Origin: Gnetum montanum
Lineage: Eukaryota; Streptophyta; Gnetopsida; Gnetales; Gnetaceae
Assembly (NCBI GenBank): GCA_015680685.1
Contig: MNCI01005034.1
Span: forward strand, 112,579-176,578
Direction of reading: 5' to 3'
DNA: 64,000 nt
Positions 23,588-36,900 of this stretch are shown here, piece after piece; the first letter of the stretch is position 1, and each line of letters opens with the position of its first letter. The translations under genes and the position numbers were made by a program. The notes under the pieces are model-generated. The model was given only the letters and a program-made list of their open reading frames with translations. It did no database searches and had not been told where the DNA came from.

Positions 23588-24468
23588 TGATGAGTGATAG
23601 GGTATTCCAACACTTCATCATACAAGTCACAAGTGCATGTGTGTGACCAAATTGTAATCTATGAATCAACAATGTAAGTATGCTAGGAGTTCATAGTAGG
23701 TTCATGATCATTGTCTTCCCACTTTGAGTTAGTGAAGTTCAAGTGTATAGTTTAACTCTCAGTGAGGCATATGATATGTTGATGTTGTTGGCCTCAATTT
23801 ACTTTGGGTTGTAAATATAATGAAAGTCAGATTAAAATCTATGTCTAAGTAATGATAGCAATGTAAATATACTGTAGCCTATGATAATGAGCATTCGATC
23901 CTCACTTGCCAGTCATGTCTTGGGCTCATGTAACTGTTACTACGATTACCAAGTAAGTTCACTACTAAGTGAATCAAGTGAAACCACTACTGGTTTACCA
24001 AATGATTACACTTAACACTCAAAACTAGTCATACTCATTCCACTTTACTAATGAACATGTAAAGTAAAATACTCTAGAAATGTAAAGTACTAAGCTAAGA
24101 TGAACATGGAAATTAAACTAAGTAAGAAATTATCTAAGTATAATAAAAGAACTAAGTGGATGCTACAATGGTGGAAAAAAATCTCAATCTTTGTTTCCAC
24201 TTATGAACCATGTCCAAGTACAATCCACTCGAATAAAGATGTTGTACATTTGCTTAACACTACACTATGGTCATTCGCTCTATTGCTAACTACGGAAACA
24301 AACTGCAAGATTTTTGTTAAGGGGTGGAAGAAATTGTTGTTGTTGGTATGACCAAGTATTGATATTTATAGTGCCACATAGCTCCTAAGACATTGCATCA
24401 ATGGTGATGTAGGATGGGCTATGATATCATAGATGTGATATCATACTTGAGAAAAATTGGATTTATCA
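23588..24468 (-). repeat. Element A 5' LTR (881 bp)
   Basis: Its inner end is TGATGAG (plus-strand view) at 23588 and its outer end is ATCA at 24468, followed by target duplication CTTAC. A TATA-like ctataaata reads on the minus strand near 24365. Confidence 0.85.
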
Positions 24469-24473
24469 CTTAC

Positions 24474-25119
24474 TTACGTAGCCTAGAATCATTTGATCAA
24501 TTTGGAGTCTAATGTTTGCATGGAAAATAAAGCTTATGATTTTTTCTTATTTTTACTATTGATTCCTTAAACCTTGAAATTACCAAAAACATTATAAATT
24601 CTTAAAATCCTAAAAATATTTATTTGATTCTCATTTTTATAAGTTGTAACAACTCAACCTTATTTAAGAAGATCACAACTAAATGACATGGTGTTGGGCC
24701 ATAGAGGTTGTGAATAAGAGCCATTTTATTACATATTGTGTATGGTGTTATGCCTATTTCTTAAGGAATTGCAACACATGTGTGTGTGTGTGTGCGCGCG
24801 CGCACATGCATGTGAGCATTACTCCTATCCCTAAGTGGTATTGTGATGCATGTGTATTTTCTTTCATTTCATTCTTTATAATCATAAAATACAACATTAT
24901 AAACTATAAAAAACATAAATATTTTTTTCTCTTCCTCCATGGGCTCATGGAACTATATTGTATCATATGTATTATAATATATTTTATACTTTTTGAACAC
25001 AACAATATACATGAGTGTTCTTGGCAATCCACTCAACATCGTCTTCGAAGCTTACGATTAGATTGCACTGTGATTCAAATGATAAATCCCTTGGTCCAAA
25101 ATCAATAGGACTCCTATCA
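24474..25119 (+). repeat. Element B 5' LTR, part 2
   Basis: This matches 47482-48195. It includes a TG/CG alternating run (24779-24806) and ends at CCTATCA, one base before the primer site. The 3' LTR copy has three TG-repeat blocks where this one has a single block. Confidence 0.78.
24779..24806. repeat. (TG)n(CG)n microsatellite
   Basis: TG repeats run directly into gcgcgcgcgc and cacatg. This is an alternating purine-pyrimidine tract of the type that can adopt Z-DNA. Confidence 0.9.
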
Positions 25120-25120
25120 A

Positions 25121-25138
25121 TGCTCTTGTTTTCGGGGA
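25121..25138 (+). other. Element B primer-binding site (tRNA-Asp type)
   Basis: TGCTCTTGTTTTCGGGGA, followed by GGCG, lies one base after the LTR end. It matches the tRNA-Asp complement best in its 3' half (CGGGGA). Confidence 0.6.
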
Positions 25139-25239
25139 GGCGTTGATGAGTTACCTAGAAGTGCTTGTACATTATGATATTAACCTTTATTCAACCCTAG
25201 TGTGTTTCTTAGCATTGTGTGTGTAGGTTGTGAACACAA

Positions 25240-27310
25240 GCAAGATGGAAAATAATTCTAAGAGCCTACCAATAACCTTAGCAAAAGTACCAAAGCAAAA
25301 AAAAGCTTCTATAGTACTTTAGCATGCAAATGAACCAACTCTACCATGATTATCTTAACTTATCATCAGGATAAATAGGGGAGATGGTGTAACATTCATG
25401 GATGCTTCATGAAGAAACCAACCATAGTTATAGCAGCAAATATTAAAGAAGCCCTAATCAAGCTTGGGCTACAGGAATTTTAGGAATTCTACATGGCTTT
25501 AACAACTAACCTTAGTGATTATGAGCATGTAAGGTTAAAACTTCAAGATTATATGGCAAAGGAGGAGGGGATCCATCGTAGCTTTTCATCTAATCACTTA
25601 AATGAGGAGAAAGGCAAGAAAGTATATATCAAAGGTAAGAGATCACTCCATCATGAAGGTTCATAGTTGCAAGCTATCAATCCCAATGCAACTCAAATCT
25701 ATGAGGATGATTTCCTCACTAGGTTCTAAGATCTTCACCTATTAGGAACATCCAATGATGATAATTCTCACTTGTTCAACTAGGGTGATTATCATGAGCT
25801 GAATGAAGTTGTTTGCATTCCAAAGAAGCATTTTCATTATATCAAGATTAAATGTATCAATATGTATGATCCATTATGTAGAGGATATACCAATAATGAT
25901 CCCCAACTTCATGTGCAACCATTTGATAATGCTCGTTATCTCTAAGGGATCATTAATGATTGGTAGAAATTATAGTTATTCCCTCGTATCTTCATCTAAC
26001 AAGCTAAAATTTGGTACAAATCCTTGCCACCTAAGTTAATTTAGGTGTGGAAGGATATGATTAAAATTTTCTACCCTAAATTCTAAACCTATGCTTACAT
26101 TTCCAACATTTAGAAGGAGATGGCTGGATGGAGGCAAGAAGGTCATTAATCACTGGACATCGTCATGAAGAGATATCTTGAAACTACTCATTGCTATCTA
26201 AATCATGACTTTATCCAAAGAGAGAAACTCATGCATATTGTGGAAGGCCTAAGATAGGAGAAAAGGAGGCAAATGGATATGTACGTAATGGGCTAGGTAT
26301 ACAAAAAGTTCATGGCCTTAATCAAAGTGCTTCTAAATACTATTGATAGTATGAAGGATGAATGTAGCAAATGATAATCTTTAGAAGAGTATAACAGCAA
26401 TCCCATGTATAGGAAGAAGGCTAAAATCATTAAAGATATAGCTAAACCTTCATTTGATATTGAGGCCTTAGCACATGATCAAGTTCAAACTCATAAATCC
26501 TTGGTAGACTTGGTCCATTTGGTGGACCAAGTTTGGGATGTGATGGATAAGAAAATGACCACTACACTTAAGGATCTTAAAGGTGGAGTAGTTGAGGTAG
26601 CAAAAGCCATTGTACCACCTAAGCATAGAAAGAAGTATGAGTGCAATGGTATAGAGAATCTCTCCTCCTACAAGGGCATAAGGAAAGATTTGGATTAGGC
26701 TTTCTAGTCCACTAGTGATAAGGATCTCTGGAAGTATCATGCAAATCCTCATGACTCATATTACTATGTAGTCATGGCCCACATAATTGGGAAAATGAGA
26801 TAAGTTGGGATGCCTTTGAATTCTAAATTCATTAAGAAGTAGCTTAGAAGAACTCTCTCTATAGTGCATTATACTATTTTAGAGATGTGTAACCCCAAGC
26901 CATGTAGTAGTACCAACAATGGCCAACTTCAAATCATTGGGGTTTAGCTCCATGGAATTCTCTAATATAATAACTAGTGTTGCTTCTTCTAAATCCTTAT
27001 CATAGTAACCCTGTGTTCCAAGCTCCTCACCATCAATAGCAACTTCTATTGTCTAATCCCATGTAGGGTGGGATCCCCAATCAACTGTAACTAAGATAGA
27101 CTAAATCTTGTTATATGTTCTACTATGTTGATCCTAATTTCACCTATGTTATGGGGTAATCTTACCAAGCTCATATGAACTTGGTTATGAAGGAAAATTT
27201 AAGGTCCCATGGTAGGATATTTTTTTGCAAATGTATATGTGATCGTTATGGAACTGGGTCCATGCCATCCTCTTCCTCAAGTGAAAAGGATAATCCTTCA
27301 AGTAGGATAG
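25240..27310 (+). pseudogene. Element B gag-like region
   Basis: It begins near ATG 25245 (MENNSKSLP). Downstream, WKDMIKIFYPKF (about 26050), a KRYLETTH stretch and a LMHIVEGLR stretch resemble retroelement gag. A longer open frame at 26405-26698 is Lys- and Val-rich (VPPKHRKKYE near its end). Stops are frequent. It is cut at 27315 by element C and continues into pol at 40462. Confidence 0.55.
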
Positions 27311-27315
27311 AAGTC

Positions 27316-28168
27316 TGATGAGTGGTAAGTATACCCTATTCCCAACCATACAAATCACAAGTATAACACATGATCTGGTCGAATTCCAAGTACTTCTAGG
27401 TTTCTATGTACACTAATCTAGGAGGTGAATCAACTATTACAATCATTGTCTTCCTAGTTACACTTGTTAGTACAAGGGTATGGTTAAGTATAACTAAGGC
27501 ATATGATTTTTATTATTTTTATCTTTTTATGTTTTAAGTTGCATAAGGATAAAGAATAAAAAATAAGGTAATTAATCTAGCTAGCTAACACTTAACTAAT
27601 CCTAACATAAGCATATGTTTCCATTTGCCATACACATCCAGAACACGTATAGCACTACTGGGTTATCGAACATTAAATATTACTAAGATTACCAAGCATT
27701 ACACATATGCTTGAAGTGGTCATACTTCTATTTTTTTTAATTAATCACTATTTAATCTAGGTTAATTAACTACTTAATTACTTAAAACATCAAAGGGAAT
27801 TGCATGAAATATTAAATGCATGAAGAAAATAATTAATCTAGTCCAAGTGCTAGAAGGTTTATTAGAAATCTTATCTTTATTGCCATACACACTACAGTGC
27901 TCAAGTACAACTGTGCTCAAATAAAGATTTGTACACTCTTTAACTCCTACTGCAGGCACTTAGTAAATATTCTAACTTTTAAGTGGAAAAACTACTAGAG
28001 CTTTGCTACAACTACGAAATATGATGCCATAAATGCAGTGGAAGGTGCACATTTATAGGTAGAAATAGGATGCCCTATCGATGGGTACACATTAATGAGT
28101 CAAACCCTACATCGATGAGATTATGTCAAAGGGATGCCATTGATGTGACCAAACCATGCGACTCATCA
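27316..28168 (-). repeat. Element C 3' LTR (853 bp)
   Basis: It runs from TGATGAG to CTCATCA in plus-strand view and pairs with 39600-40461. U3 contains CATCGATG-type repeats (28075-28150), and a TATA-like site lies on the minus strand at about 28050. A polypurine remnant (CATGGGAATA) abuts it at 28169-28178. Confidence 0.9.
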
Positions 28169-28389
28169 TATTCCCATGACTGAATGAAAACTCATTCTCA
28201 AGTTCTTTACAAAATTTGGAAAGGTACAAGGTTATTGAAACACAAAACAAACACACAAATAATACTACAAAAACTAAGTGCCCAGGTGTATAGTTTTACA
28301 ATGATTACAAAAAATTTGGTCCTTAGGCCAACAAAATTAAACACCAGCACAAAACTAACAAGAATAATTCCTCTAATGATGTGAAGATG

Positions 28390-31234
28390 GTGAAGAAGTT
28401 AAATAATCCCAGTTGGTGGAGGCTCCTAAGGCTTTGAAGGGCCTTCTCCTACTATGGGTGCATGCAGTGGTTGAGGTAGTTGTGGTTTTCTTGTGACAAT
28501 TACAACTTTTGATGGAAGATGAAAGGTGTCCAACATTACCTTCAATTTATCCTCCTTACTCTAGGGATCATTCACAACCCATGCTACATCACCAATCTGG
28601 ATTGGAATGGAAATATCCTACAGACATGGCATTGTTGGGAATAGCTCCTTAACATTCACGAACTAGGCAACAAACTATTTACATTTGATATTAAATGCTC
28701 TAAGTGCATTGCATATCCCCTGGTAATCATTCATCTGCTTAGTTAGGTTCTTAGTAGTTGATCTTTGATCAGTGAACTTCACTTTGAGAACCTTGAGTTT
28801 AACATTAGCAATCTCAAGCTTTTTCTTGATGTCTTTAACAAGTATGAGTTGGACACTTGTTTCTCCAATTCTAACCATGGCCTTCTAGCAGTTAGCATCA
28901 CTAGGCTTGCATAACAGAGATTAGCAAGCTCCATGTACTCTATCATTTCCTTGATTTGCATCTCTTTCATGTGGATCTCCACTTTGTTATAGTCATTAAG
29001 CCCATCAAAGATAGGCTACCAGACATCACCTCATTCCTTGAGTTATTGGAGGGTCTCATTGATTTTTTTCCTTCATCATCTGAATGTGATTTTCATTAAT
29101 TTTTTTCTATAGACCAACTTAATCTCTATAATGGTTCTTGACTCTCTCAAATTTGAGAACCTCATTTTTGTAGGCAGCTATCTCTATGGCAGATTTTTGG
29201 TGAAGGGCTCAGCCTTCTCCATAAAGAGATTGTTATTTTCTGCAACCAATCTTCTTAATTCATTATTTACTCTAGTTAGCTACTGCTATTATTGATGAAT
29301 GAAATTGATCATTGTTTGCTTCTACACATCAACATTCCACAGGCAATGATTCTCTACAATCAAACTTTCATTCTCTTAACACATTTGGGCCAAGTCTTTT
29401 TAGATGTTGTGCATTATAGCATTGGCCAAGGACTAGTCAAAGATGACAATTGCCTTTGCATTTTCAACCTTTTTGAGCTTGTCTTCAAGCTATTTGAAGG
29501 CTTCATCATGTGTCAATGCAGGGTTGAGAAACATAGGATCAGTGAGGCATGCTCTTAATTTAGCAACCTCTGCAACCAAGCATTAGTTCTTAGCTCAAGC
29601 TGTTTTAAGTTGCCCCTTCATTATGATGCACTTACCCCTTACTTAGAGCAACTTTAATTGGGTTGCAGTCATGGTATTTGGAAGATCAAAGACATCCAAA
29701 CTTGGTTGTCTAATTCCCACTAGTCAATCCAACAACTCCTCATGTTGGACTACACTTAATCTGCAGCTAAGAGTTCCTATGGACATCTACACATCTTTGA
29801 GTGTAGAAATTTCTAGTGCAGATATTGCAAATGTGTTCAATGCTTTAGCAATTTTGTCAACAATGACCTCTAACATTGTCTCCTACCCATGGTGCTACAT
29901 CACCAAGATAGTTGTCCCCTTACCCTCCTCTAGACTCATCAAAAAAGTAGTCGTGTTCCTAGAGATTTCTAGGAATTGTTGCTATTAAGAGAGAGATACC
30001 ATTACCTCTTATGCTCTAGGATTTGATCTCTTAGGAAACTGCATTATTTGGGTTAAGAAAATTAGCCCACATCCTTCCATCTAGGTACTATTTTGAGCCA
30101 CTTCATTGAGATGACAAATTGCTAGATGATACACAAATGGATCACTATCACTCATTTTTGCTTGCTGCTCCTACTCTTGCAATAGCTGCTCTTAGATCTC
30201 ACACGTGCACTCAAGGGTAGTGTGGGACTTTGATGTTGTTTCATAAGTAGGTAGTGGAGGAGGTGGTTTCTACTCCTCTTCTTGGATGACTTTAGCAGGC
30301 ATCTTATCCTTCATGATTTTCACCTAGGAGGTGGATGGAGTGCATCAAATAGCATCATTTGTGTAGTGTGTTATTCCTCCCCTCTTGCAAAATCTCTAGA
30401 TGAGACATGGAAAGGGAAGTGTCTTTCTTCCATGTTCATTTTCTTTAAACCACTTCTCTATCTCAAGATAGATTAGTTGTGGAAGGTTGATTGGGAATCT
30501 ACTGCTTAGAGCAACACATGCACAGGCAGAGAAGGCTATGATCTTACTTGGTCTCACCGTTGGATTGAGATGAAAGGCCAAAATTTTAAAGTATGCATGC
30601 TCCACCATGGTAAGTGCACCAAACTGCTTACGGTCAACTCCATAATACTGCTATGTCCATTCTTTCTTGATGTCAGGATCTACTTACATGGGATTTGTAG
30701 CTAAAATTTTTCCAATTTTTGGTAACCCAAAGTTCTTTGTAATGGCTTTCACCAAGAAGGACATTGATATGTCCTTAATCTTGACCATTGAACTAGCCTT
30801 CCAATTATTCTAGAATAGGTATGTTTCTCCCATGCACCACTCCCCACTAGAAGTTCTTGTGGATCACATGGGAGAGTTCTACAGTTGAGTTTTGACTTTT
30901 GTAGTGTGAAATCCAAGAAAGATCCAAAGTTCAACTCTTAGAGTAGGAATTTCTAAACCTCCTTGTTTGTGATATGCTTGAGGTAGGCTTTTTTCAAGGT
31001 AGCCTCAAGGTTTGGTTTGGGTTTTGCTACCTCATCTCAGTGGGACTATTCTGTTGTGGTTACTTCTTCAAGAATCTACTAGAAAAATTCTACTTCAAGC
31101 TCCTCCTGAAGAAGTCCTGTTACATGGGTCTCTACCTACTCATGGGTCTATTCTTGGCCTCTTTCCATTCTTGGCCATTTTTCCCTTAGTTGGGATGGTC
31201 CTCCTTCCTACACATGCTTTCTTTTAGGTGTCAT
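28390..31234 (-). pseudogene. Element C accessory ORF (env position)
   Basis: It starts at ATG 31234 (MTPKRKHV). A SSMVKIKDI stretch (about 30790) is followed by the conserved block HLNPTVRPSKI, RFPINLPQLIYLEIEKWF and LPFPCLI (30396-30608). Coiled-coil-like sequence follows (28675-28982; KKKLEIANVKLKVLK). The C-terminal motif is IGDVAWVVNDP then SKEDKLKVMLD (about 28510-28600). The same blocks are present in F, A, D and E. The N-terminal block resembles plant sequences annotated as putative plant transposon protein; its function is unknown. Several stops fall where F has Gln or Trp, for example TAG at 28561-28563 versus CAG in F. Confidence 0.72.
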
Positions 31235-31239
31235 CTATG

Positions 31240-33270
31240 GTCATAACATAACCAAGGATTAGCATTCAATGTGTAACTTATAACATTTAAGTATCTTTCT
31301 CGTTAGGTAGTTACACTTAGGCTCAGTTTTGACCATGGTAGATTGATTATTTTATTATTATTTTAATAATTTTTAACTTAGAATGTTACTAGAGCTTGTT
31401 GGAAGGGTTTAACTCTTATAATTTGATGTTTTCATGTTGGTTTCTTAGTTAAACCTTTATGAGAGTTAGAAGAATTTTGAAAAAAATTTCTATCAACAAA
31501 TTATGGTTTGTGGCCTCCATGATAAAGAGCATACCTTTAGTAGTTATATGGTCGAAGAACGAAGTGAATCAGACAAATGATTAGGAAGTTATGGCTCTTG
31601 GAAAGTTCTATGCTCTAGAAAGTTGAAAAACTCCCCACTTGATATAGCTCAAATGTAACAAATTATTAAGTGTTTGTGTGTATATATAGATAGGTTTTGC
31701 CTTGAATTGATAGGGTCTCATCGATAGGTGGGATGCATATATGAGATCCCATCAACAAGCTATTGGAAAAAATTTTCCACATCGAATATTTCAAAAAATA
31801 CAACGAGTTTTGACATGAAATTGGAGTCTATGGAGAGCTAGAAAAGCCATGAACATCATGAAATGCTATAAGAGTGCCTAGAAATTCATAAAACTAGAGA
31901 ATTTGATAGGATAATAAAGTTTTATTGTAGAAAATACCTTAAGGAGTGCATAGTTGGATGCAATTAATGGGATGCACAAAATAGTTTATTGCAAAAAATG
32001 CCTAAAGATAAGGAACTTAACTAATCTAACCAAGAGATATGCAATTGGGTCCTCTTCATAGTAGGATCATGCCCTTTTTTCCCTTGCATATCCTCAAACC
32101 ATGGAGTCCATGGGATATATAGGTGATGAATGGTTATGAAAAGTAAAGTACTAAATCCAAAAGAATCTACCTAAGAATTTTAACACATCAAACTAAGACA
32201 TTGAACAAGAACATGGACAACTGGTAGTGAGGTGGATTATGGCAAGCATTGGTGGATGATAAAGAATGTGATATGGAATTCCCAATTATGATCACATGAA
32301 GTCTCTTGTGGATTTTGTGGTTAAATGACCCGATAAAGTCCGTTCTTAGTCCAAATCAAAGCCAACCATTTTTAGTGACTTTGCATTACCACTCTAAGAC
32401 CAATCCATCCCCTTGAGACATAAGAATGCTCCCATAGATCAATCACTATTCCTTATTTGAGAAGAAAAGAGAAGCAAGAAGTAAGAAAGGGCCTTAGTTA
32501 GAGGGGACCTTCAAGCATGGGTAACATGTCTTTCTAGTTTCATAACCACTGCTTGTAGCCCGTTATTTTTTTCTAAGGGGTGTGCTTTGAATTTCCATCA
32601 TGTTTTTGTTTTTTTATTGAAATTTTATGTTTTTATGGATTTTTGAATAGGAACCACACCATGCAAAGACTTATTAACTTCCTATTATTGGTCAACACAA
32701 AATGGTAATAAATCCATAAAAACACAATTGCACTTGAGTAAATAGAAAGGCATAGAGAGTATCGAATCCCCTTGAAGTCACACCCTTTTCAAACCTTTGA
32801 ATCTTTACCAAGCTTGAAAGCTAACAAGGTTACAAGTTTGTTAAGGTTTTATTAATGAAAAGGGGGCCTCATACTTCCAAAACTAGGAAGACCATAGAGT
32901 TTGTGAATGGATAGATGACATGGACTCATTACCTGTTTCATGAAAAAAAAGCTTTGTCTTAGTCGTCACTCATCAAATTCAAAAATAGAAACCAAACATT
33001 AGTAATAAAAAAATTAAGTACAAACCACCATTAGTAACAGCTACAACATCACTGTGTCCTATTGGTGACAAAGCAATTTATTAGAAAATAAGAAAAAAAT
33101 TCACACTAAAATAAAGTAAAATATAAAAGAAATTAGAAAATATTTAAGAAAGATAAAATGTACTAATAATGTTGTAAAACAAAAAATGAAAAAAAACAAG
33201 AAAAGTGTAAAAAAAACAAAGTGTAAAACAAAAAATTATAAAACAAAAAAGTGTAAAAGCTAAAGAGCCA
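31240..33270 (-). other. Element C spacer between pol and accessory ORF
   Basis: No ORF is visible. It contains a TATATATA run (31680-31688) with CATCGATAGG (31719-31728) and related repeats, resembling LTR U3. One 'catgggtaacatgtctttct' module lies at 32516-32535, and an A-rich tract at 33060-33260. Confidence 0.6.
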
Positions 33271-36200
33271 CTAATGATTAGCATGGATGACCATCTCACC
33301 CATGACTAAGTTGGAAGGAGGAGATCCCAAAAATTGAGCATGGTTGTTCATACGATGAGGCGTCGCTTGCACTGGCTTGCTTGGGCTTATGGAAAAGTTT
33401 GACTTGTTGCATGTTGACCAATTGTTTCTTATTTGGACTCTTAGGTTTGTAGATCAACATGGCCCTAGAAGGAAAGGTTCCATAAATGATGTAAGGCCCT
33501 TCCTAAAATGTTTGAAACTTGATCTTCTGAGGGATATGTGTGAGGTTCTAGTAAAAGACCTTGTCTCCATATTGAAATTCTACTTTTCTTATTTTGAGAT
33601 CATGACATTTTTTGTTGAATACCTTATGCACTTCATTCAATGGTAGTGCCACCAATTGATTCTCATCTAACGTGTTAAGGTTGATCAATCTTTATTTTTA
33701 TGCTAGGCTCAGGTTAAGGTCTAGGTCATAGGCTATTGAAAGTGTACAGAGCTCATATTGAATTGGAAGAGCTGGAATTTCTTCATACACCAGCTCATAG
33801 AGAGAGTAGCCTATAGGGAGTTTCCATATTGAGTGGTATTTCTAGAGGACATAATTAAGTTTTGTGCTCCAATCTCTCCTATATTTGTTAATTGTTGTTG
33901 TTAAGATTTTTGAGATTTTCCTATTGGAAACCTCTACTTGACTGTTGGCTTGAGGGTGGTTGGATGTTGTTAATTTATGTTCAACCCCTAAGCGTTGCTT
34001 GACTTTTCAAAAGTTAGTACTTGTAAAATAAGTACCATTATTAGAAATTTGTGCATGTGAAACTCCAAACCTATTTACAACATTTTGTTGTACAAACTAA
34101 GTAGCAATAGAGGATGTATAGTCGACAATGGTTACTGCTTTTGCCCATTTCATACAATAGTCAACAATGACTATAATGTATGCCTTTCCATTTGACATGG
34201 GTGTGATGGGACCCATGAAATCAATGCCCTAGATGTCAAAGGGTTCTAGTGGTTGGATCCACTGTTGGTGTTCCTCCTTTTGAGCAGCCATTCCACCATC
34301 TTGTTGATAGCATTCACAAAAGCAAAGAAACTGGTGAGCATCCCTAAAGATTATTGGCCAATAATATCTTACCATCAGGATCTTAATGGTTGTGTGTCTT
34401 CCTGCATAGTGGCCCCCACAAGGGCCCTCATGAGAATCCTAGAAAATGCATAGCTAATCAACATTTGGAACACACCAACGAACTAGGCCATTGGTGCACA
34501 TCTTGTAAAGGTGTCCATTAATCTCAATGAAGCATTTGACCTGATGAAGAAATTTTTGTTTCTTCTGGTGGTCTAACTCTTGTGGCATCTCCTAAGTGAG
34601 AAGATAAGTGAGGATGCCATTGTACCATGTAGATTCATTGGGCACTTATTTATTAATTACACTAGCAAAGAGGAGTTTATTAGGAAATTGATCAGAGAAT
34701 GGGCTCTTCTCCTCTTTATTATTCCATCATAACCGAAACAAGTGATCAGCTACCACATTCTTAGTTTCCTTTCAATCTATCATTGTAAAATTGAATTCCT
34801 ATAAGATCACAAGCCACCATATGACATAGGGGCTCACTATTGGTTTGTTCATTAGGAAGCAAATGGCACTAAGGTCAATGTACATAAAGACCTTGTATCC
34901 AAGCACATAGTGCTTGAACTTCTTCAAGGTATACACCACCACCATCAGCTCTTTCCTCGCTGTGGTATAATTTAGCTATCCATCCATAATGCTTTGGCTT
35001 GCAGAGTGGATGTAGTAAGGACATTTTTTATTATCTAACTGCATAAGAACTACTTCCAAGGCATAGTTCGATGCATTCATAATGATGTGAAATGGTTAAG
35101 ATTAATTAGGTGCTTGTAGATTTAGAGTTTCTACAAGCTTTTGCTTAAGTTGCTGAAATGCCTTTTCACATTCCTTAGTCCATAGGAATGGAGCATCTTT
35201 CTTTATAAGCTCAACCAACAATTTAGCTATCTTAGAGAAATTCTCTATGAATCGTTGGTGGTAGTGAGTGTGTCTAAGGAATGACTAGACATCTTTAACA
35301 GTTTCTAATTAATAGGTTAGTCCTTGGATGAGCCTCATAATTTTAAGATTCACATCAATCCTTGCTTTAGAAATTCTATGCCCCAACACAACGCCCTCCT
35401 AAATCATGAGATGACTCTTTTGACAATTGAGCCAAAGATTAGTCTCCATGCACCTTTTCAACACTTGCTCAAGATGGTTTAGTACTTGCTCAAATGTAGC
35501 ACCATAGGTGAAAAATTTATCCATGAAGACTTCCACCCCACTACTAATCTACTATTGAAAAATGTCTAGGACTAGATGTTGGAAAATTATAGGGGCATTG
35601 CATAGAAGAAATGGCATCTTTTTTTATGCAAAATTTTCCCAGACTTGTGAATGTAGTTTTGGCTTGATCCTCTAGTGTGATCTAAATTTGGTTATAGCCA
35701 CTATAACCATCTAGAAAGCTATAATAGCAATGCCCAAAGATAGTGTCGAACACCTAGTCCAAGAATGGTAATGGGACATGATCTTTGAACATCACCATGT
35801 TCAATAGCCTAAAGTTAATACAAATCCTCCACTTGACACCTTTCTTTGGCATGATCATAAGTGGGCTAACCCACTCACTATCTACAATGGGATAGATGAA
35901 CCTTGCCTTAAGGAGTAGCTCAATCTCTCCTTGATGATCTGTTTTAATTTGGGATTCAACCACTACTACAACTACCTATTTGGCTTGATGGACTAATCAA
36001 TATAGATGTGATGCTCGCATATTCGAGGATGAATTCCTATGAGTTCAGGATATGACCAAGCAAAGGTTGTTGGTCATTTGTTAATGGCATTCAACATCAT
36101 ATTTTTTTGCTCAGGAGCAAGATTAGCATTGATTATTGCTAGCTTGCCATTTTTCAAAAATGCATACTCCATGCTAGCAGGTAGAGTTTTCAACTCTAAG

Positions 36201-36900
36201 GGCTTCTATTTAAAATTTTTAGGGATTTCCAACTATCCTCAATAAGTTTCATCAAGTTCATCATCAAAGAGTTGGTAATGGAATTACTCTAGTTCATTCA
36301 TGCCTACAACATAGGCACTAGTTAAGCTCTCAATGGGTTCCATGTAAAGTGTACTGCTTTCAAGACTAGTTGTTAACCACTAGGTGCCCTCCTACTTTAT
36401 GGCTATTGTGTATAAGCACATTTGAATTTTAGACTAATCTACACACTATCTACTTGCTTTGATTGATGTAATTTTAATAGACTAGTGTTTCTACACATAG
36501 TTGTGCCCTGCATCGATGTACGCAATGCATGGAACTCTCTTCTTCTTAACTTTGCCAAATTCATTCTCATTGGAAATCTTCAATGAGAGGCCTTTGATGC
36601 CCATTTGTGCATCAATAGTGCTCAACCAAGCCCTTCCCATATTGATTTGGAAGTCCCCCTTGTAGTTTTCAAACTTGATCACCAAGAAATCAGCAAGATA
36701 GAACCACCCACAAACAGTGGTCACAATATCCTCCACTAATCCCAAGGGAACAGTGATGGATTGATCTACCAATTCTAAACAAATGTTGCTCTTTTTGAGA
36801 GGAGGTAGGTTCTAGGCTTTGTAAATTTCTTGAAAAATGATATTGACACTAGAACCTGAATCAAGAAGAGCCTTGCATGGCTCATTCCCAACAATCTACA
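33271..36900 (-). pseudogene. Element C pol (PR-RT-RH-IN)
   Basis: Protease: LLDSGSSVN with the catalytic DSG at 36854-36862, then a VPLGLVEDIV stretch. RT: DSEWVSPLMIMPKKG and WRICINFRLLN (35754-35963). The polymerase motif reads FMDK instead of FMDD (35516-35527). Integrase: EPFDI-stop-GIDFMGP at about 34190-34250, the stop TAG (34229-34231) replacing the Trp still present in A. The tail reads MGEM then VIHANH before stop 33271-33273. The GEM codons form a polypurine-like GGGTGAGATGG run. It is inactive because of stops and the lost RT Asp. Confidence 0.82.

Larger units (their letters stand above)
10305..24468 (-). mobile_element. Element A: full-length Athila/Tat-like element
   Basis: This is a complete minus-strand element of 14164 bp, or 13250 bp after removing the solo LTR and its duplication. 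The order, reading the minus strand, is: 5' LTR (23588-24468), primer site (23569-23586), gag (about 20960-23440), PR, RT, RH and IN (about 17230-20950), spacer, accessory ORF (about 11400-14195), polypurine tract, 3' LTR (10305-11166). The 5-bp target duplication is CTTTC (10300-10304) and CTTAC (24469-24473). It was inserted into the 5' LTR of B, and B's other LTR preserves the unoccupied site at 47477-47481. Confidence 0.88.

Noticed and set aside
29292-29988. Plus-strand frames of 88 and 105 codons
   Set aside because: They are antisense shadows of the C accessory ORF coiled-coil region.
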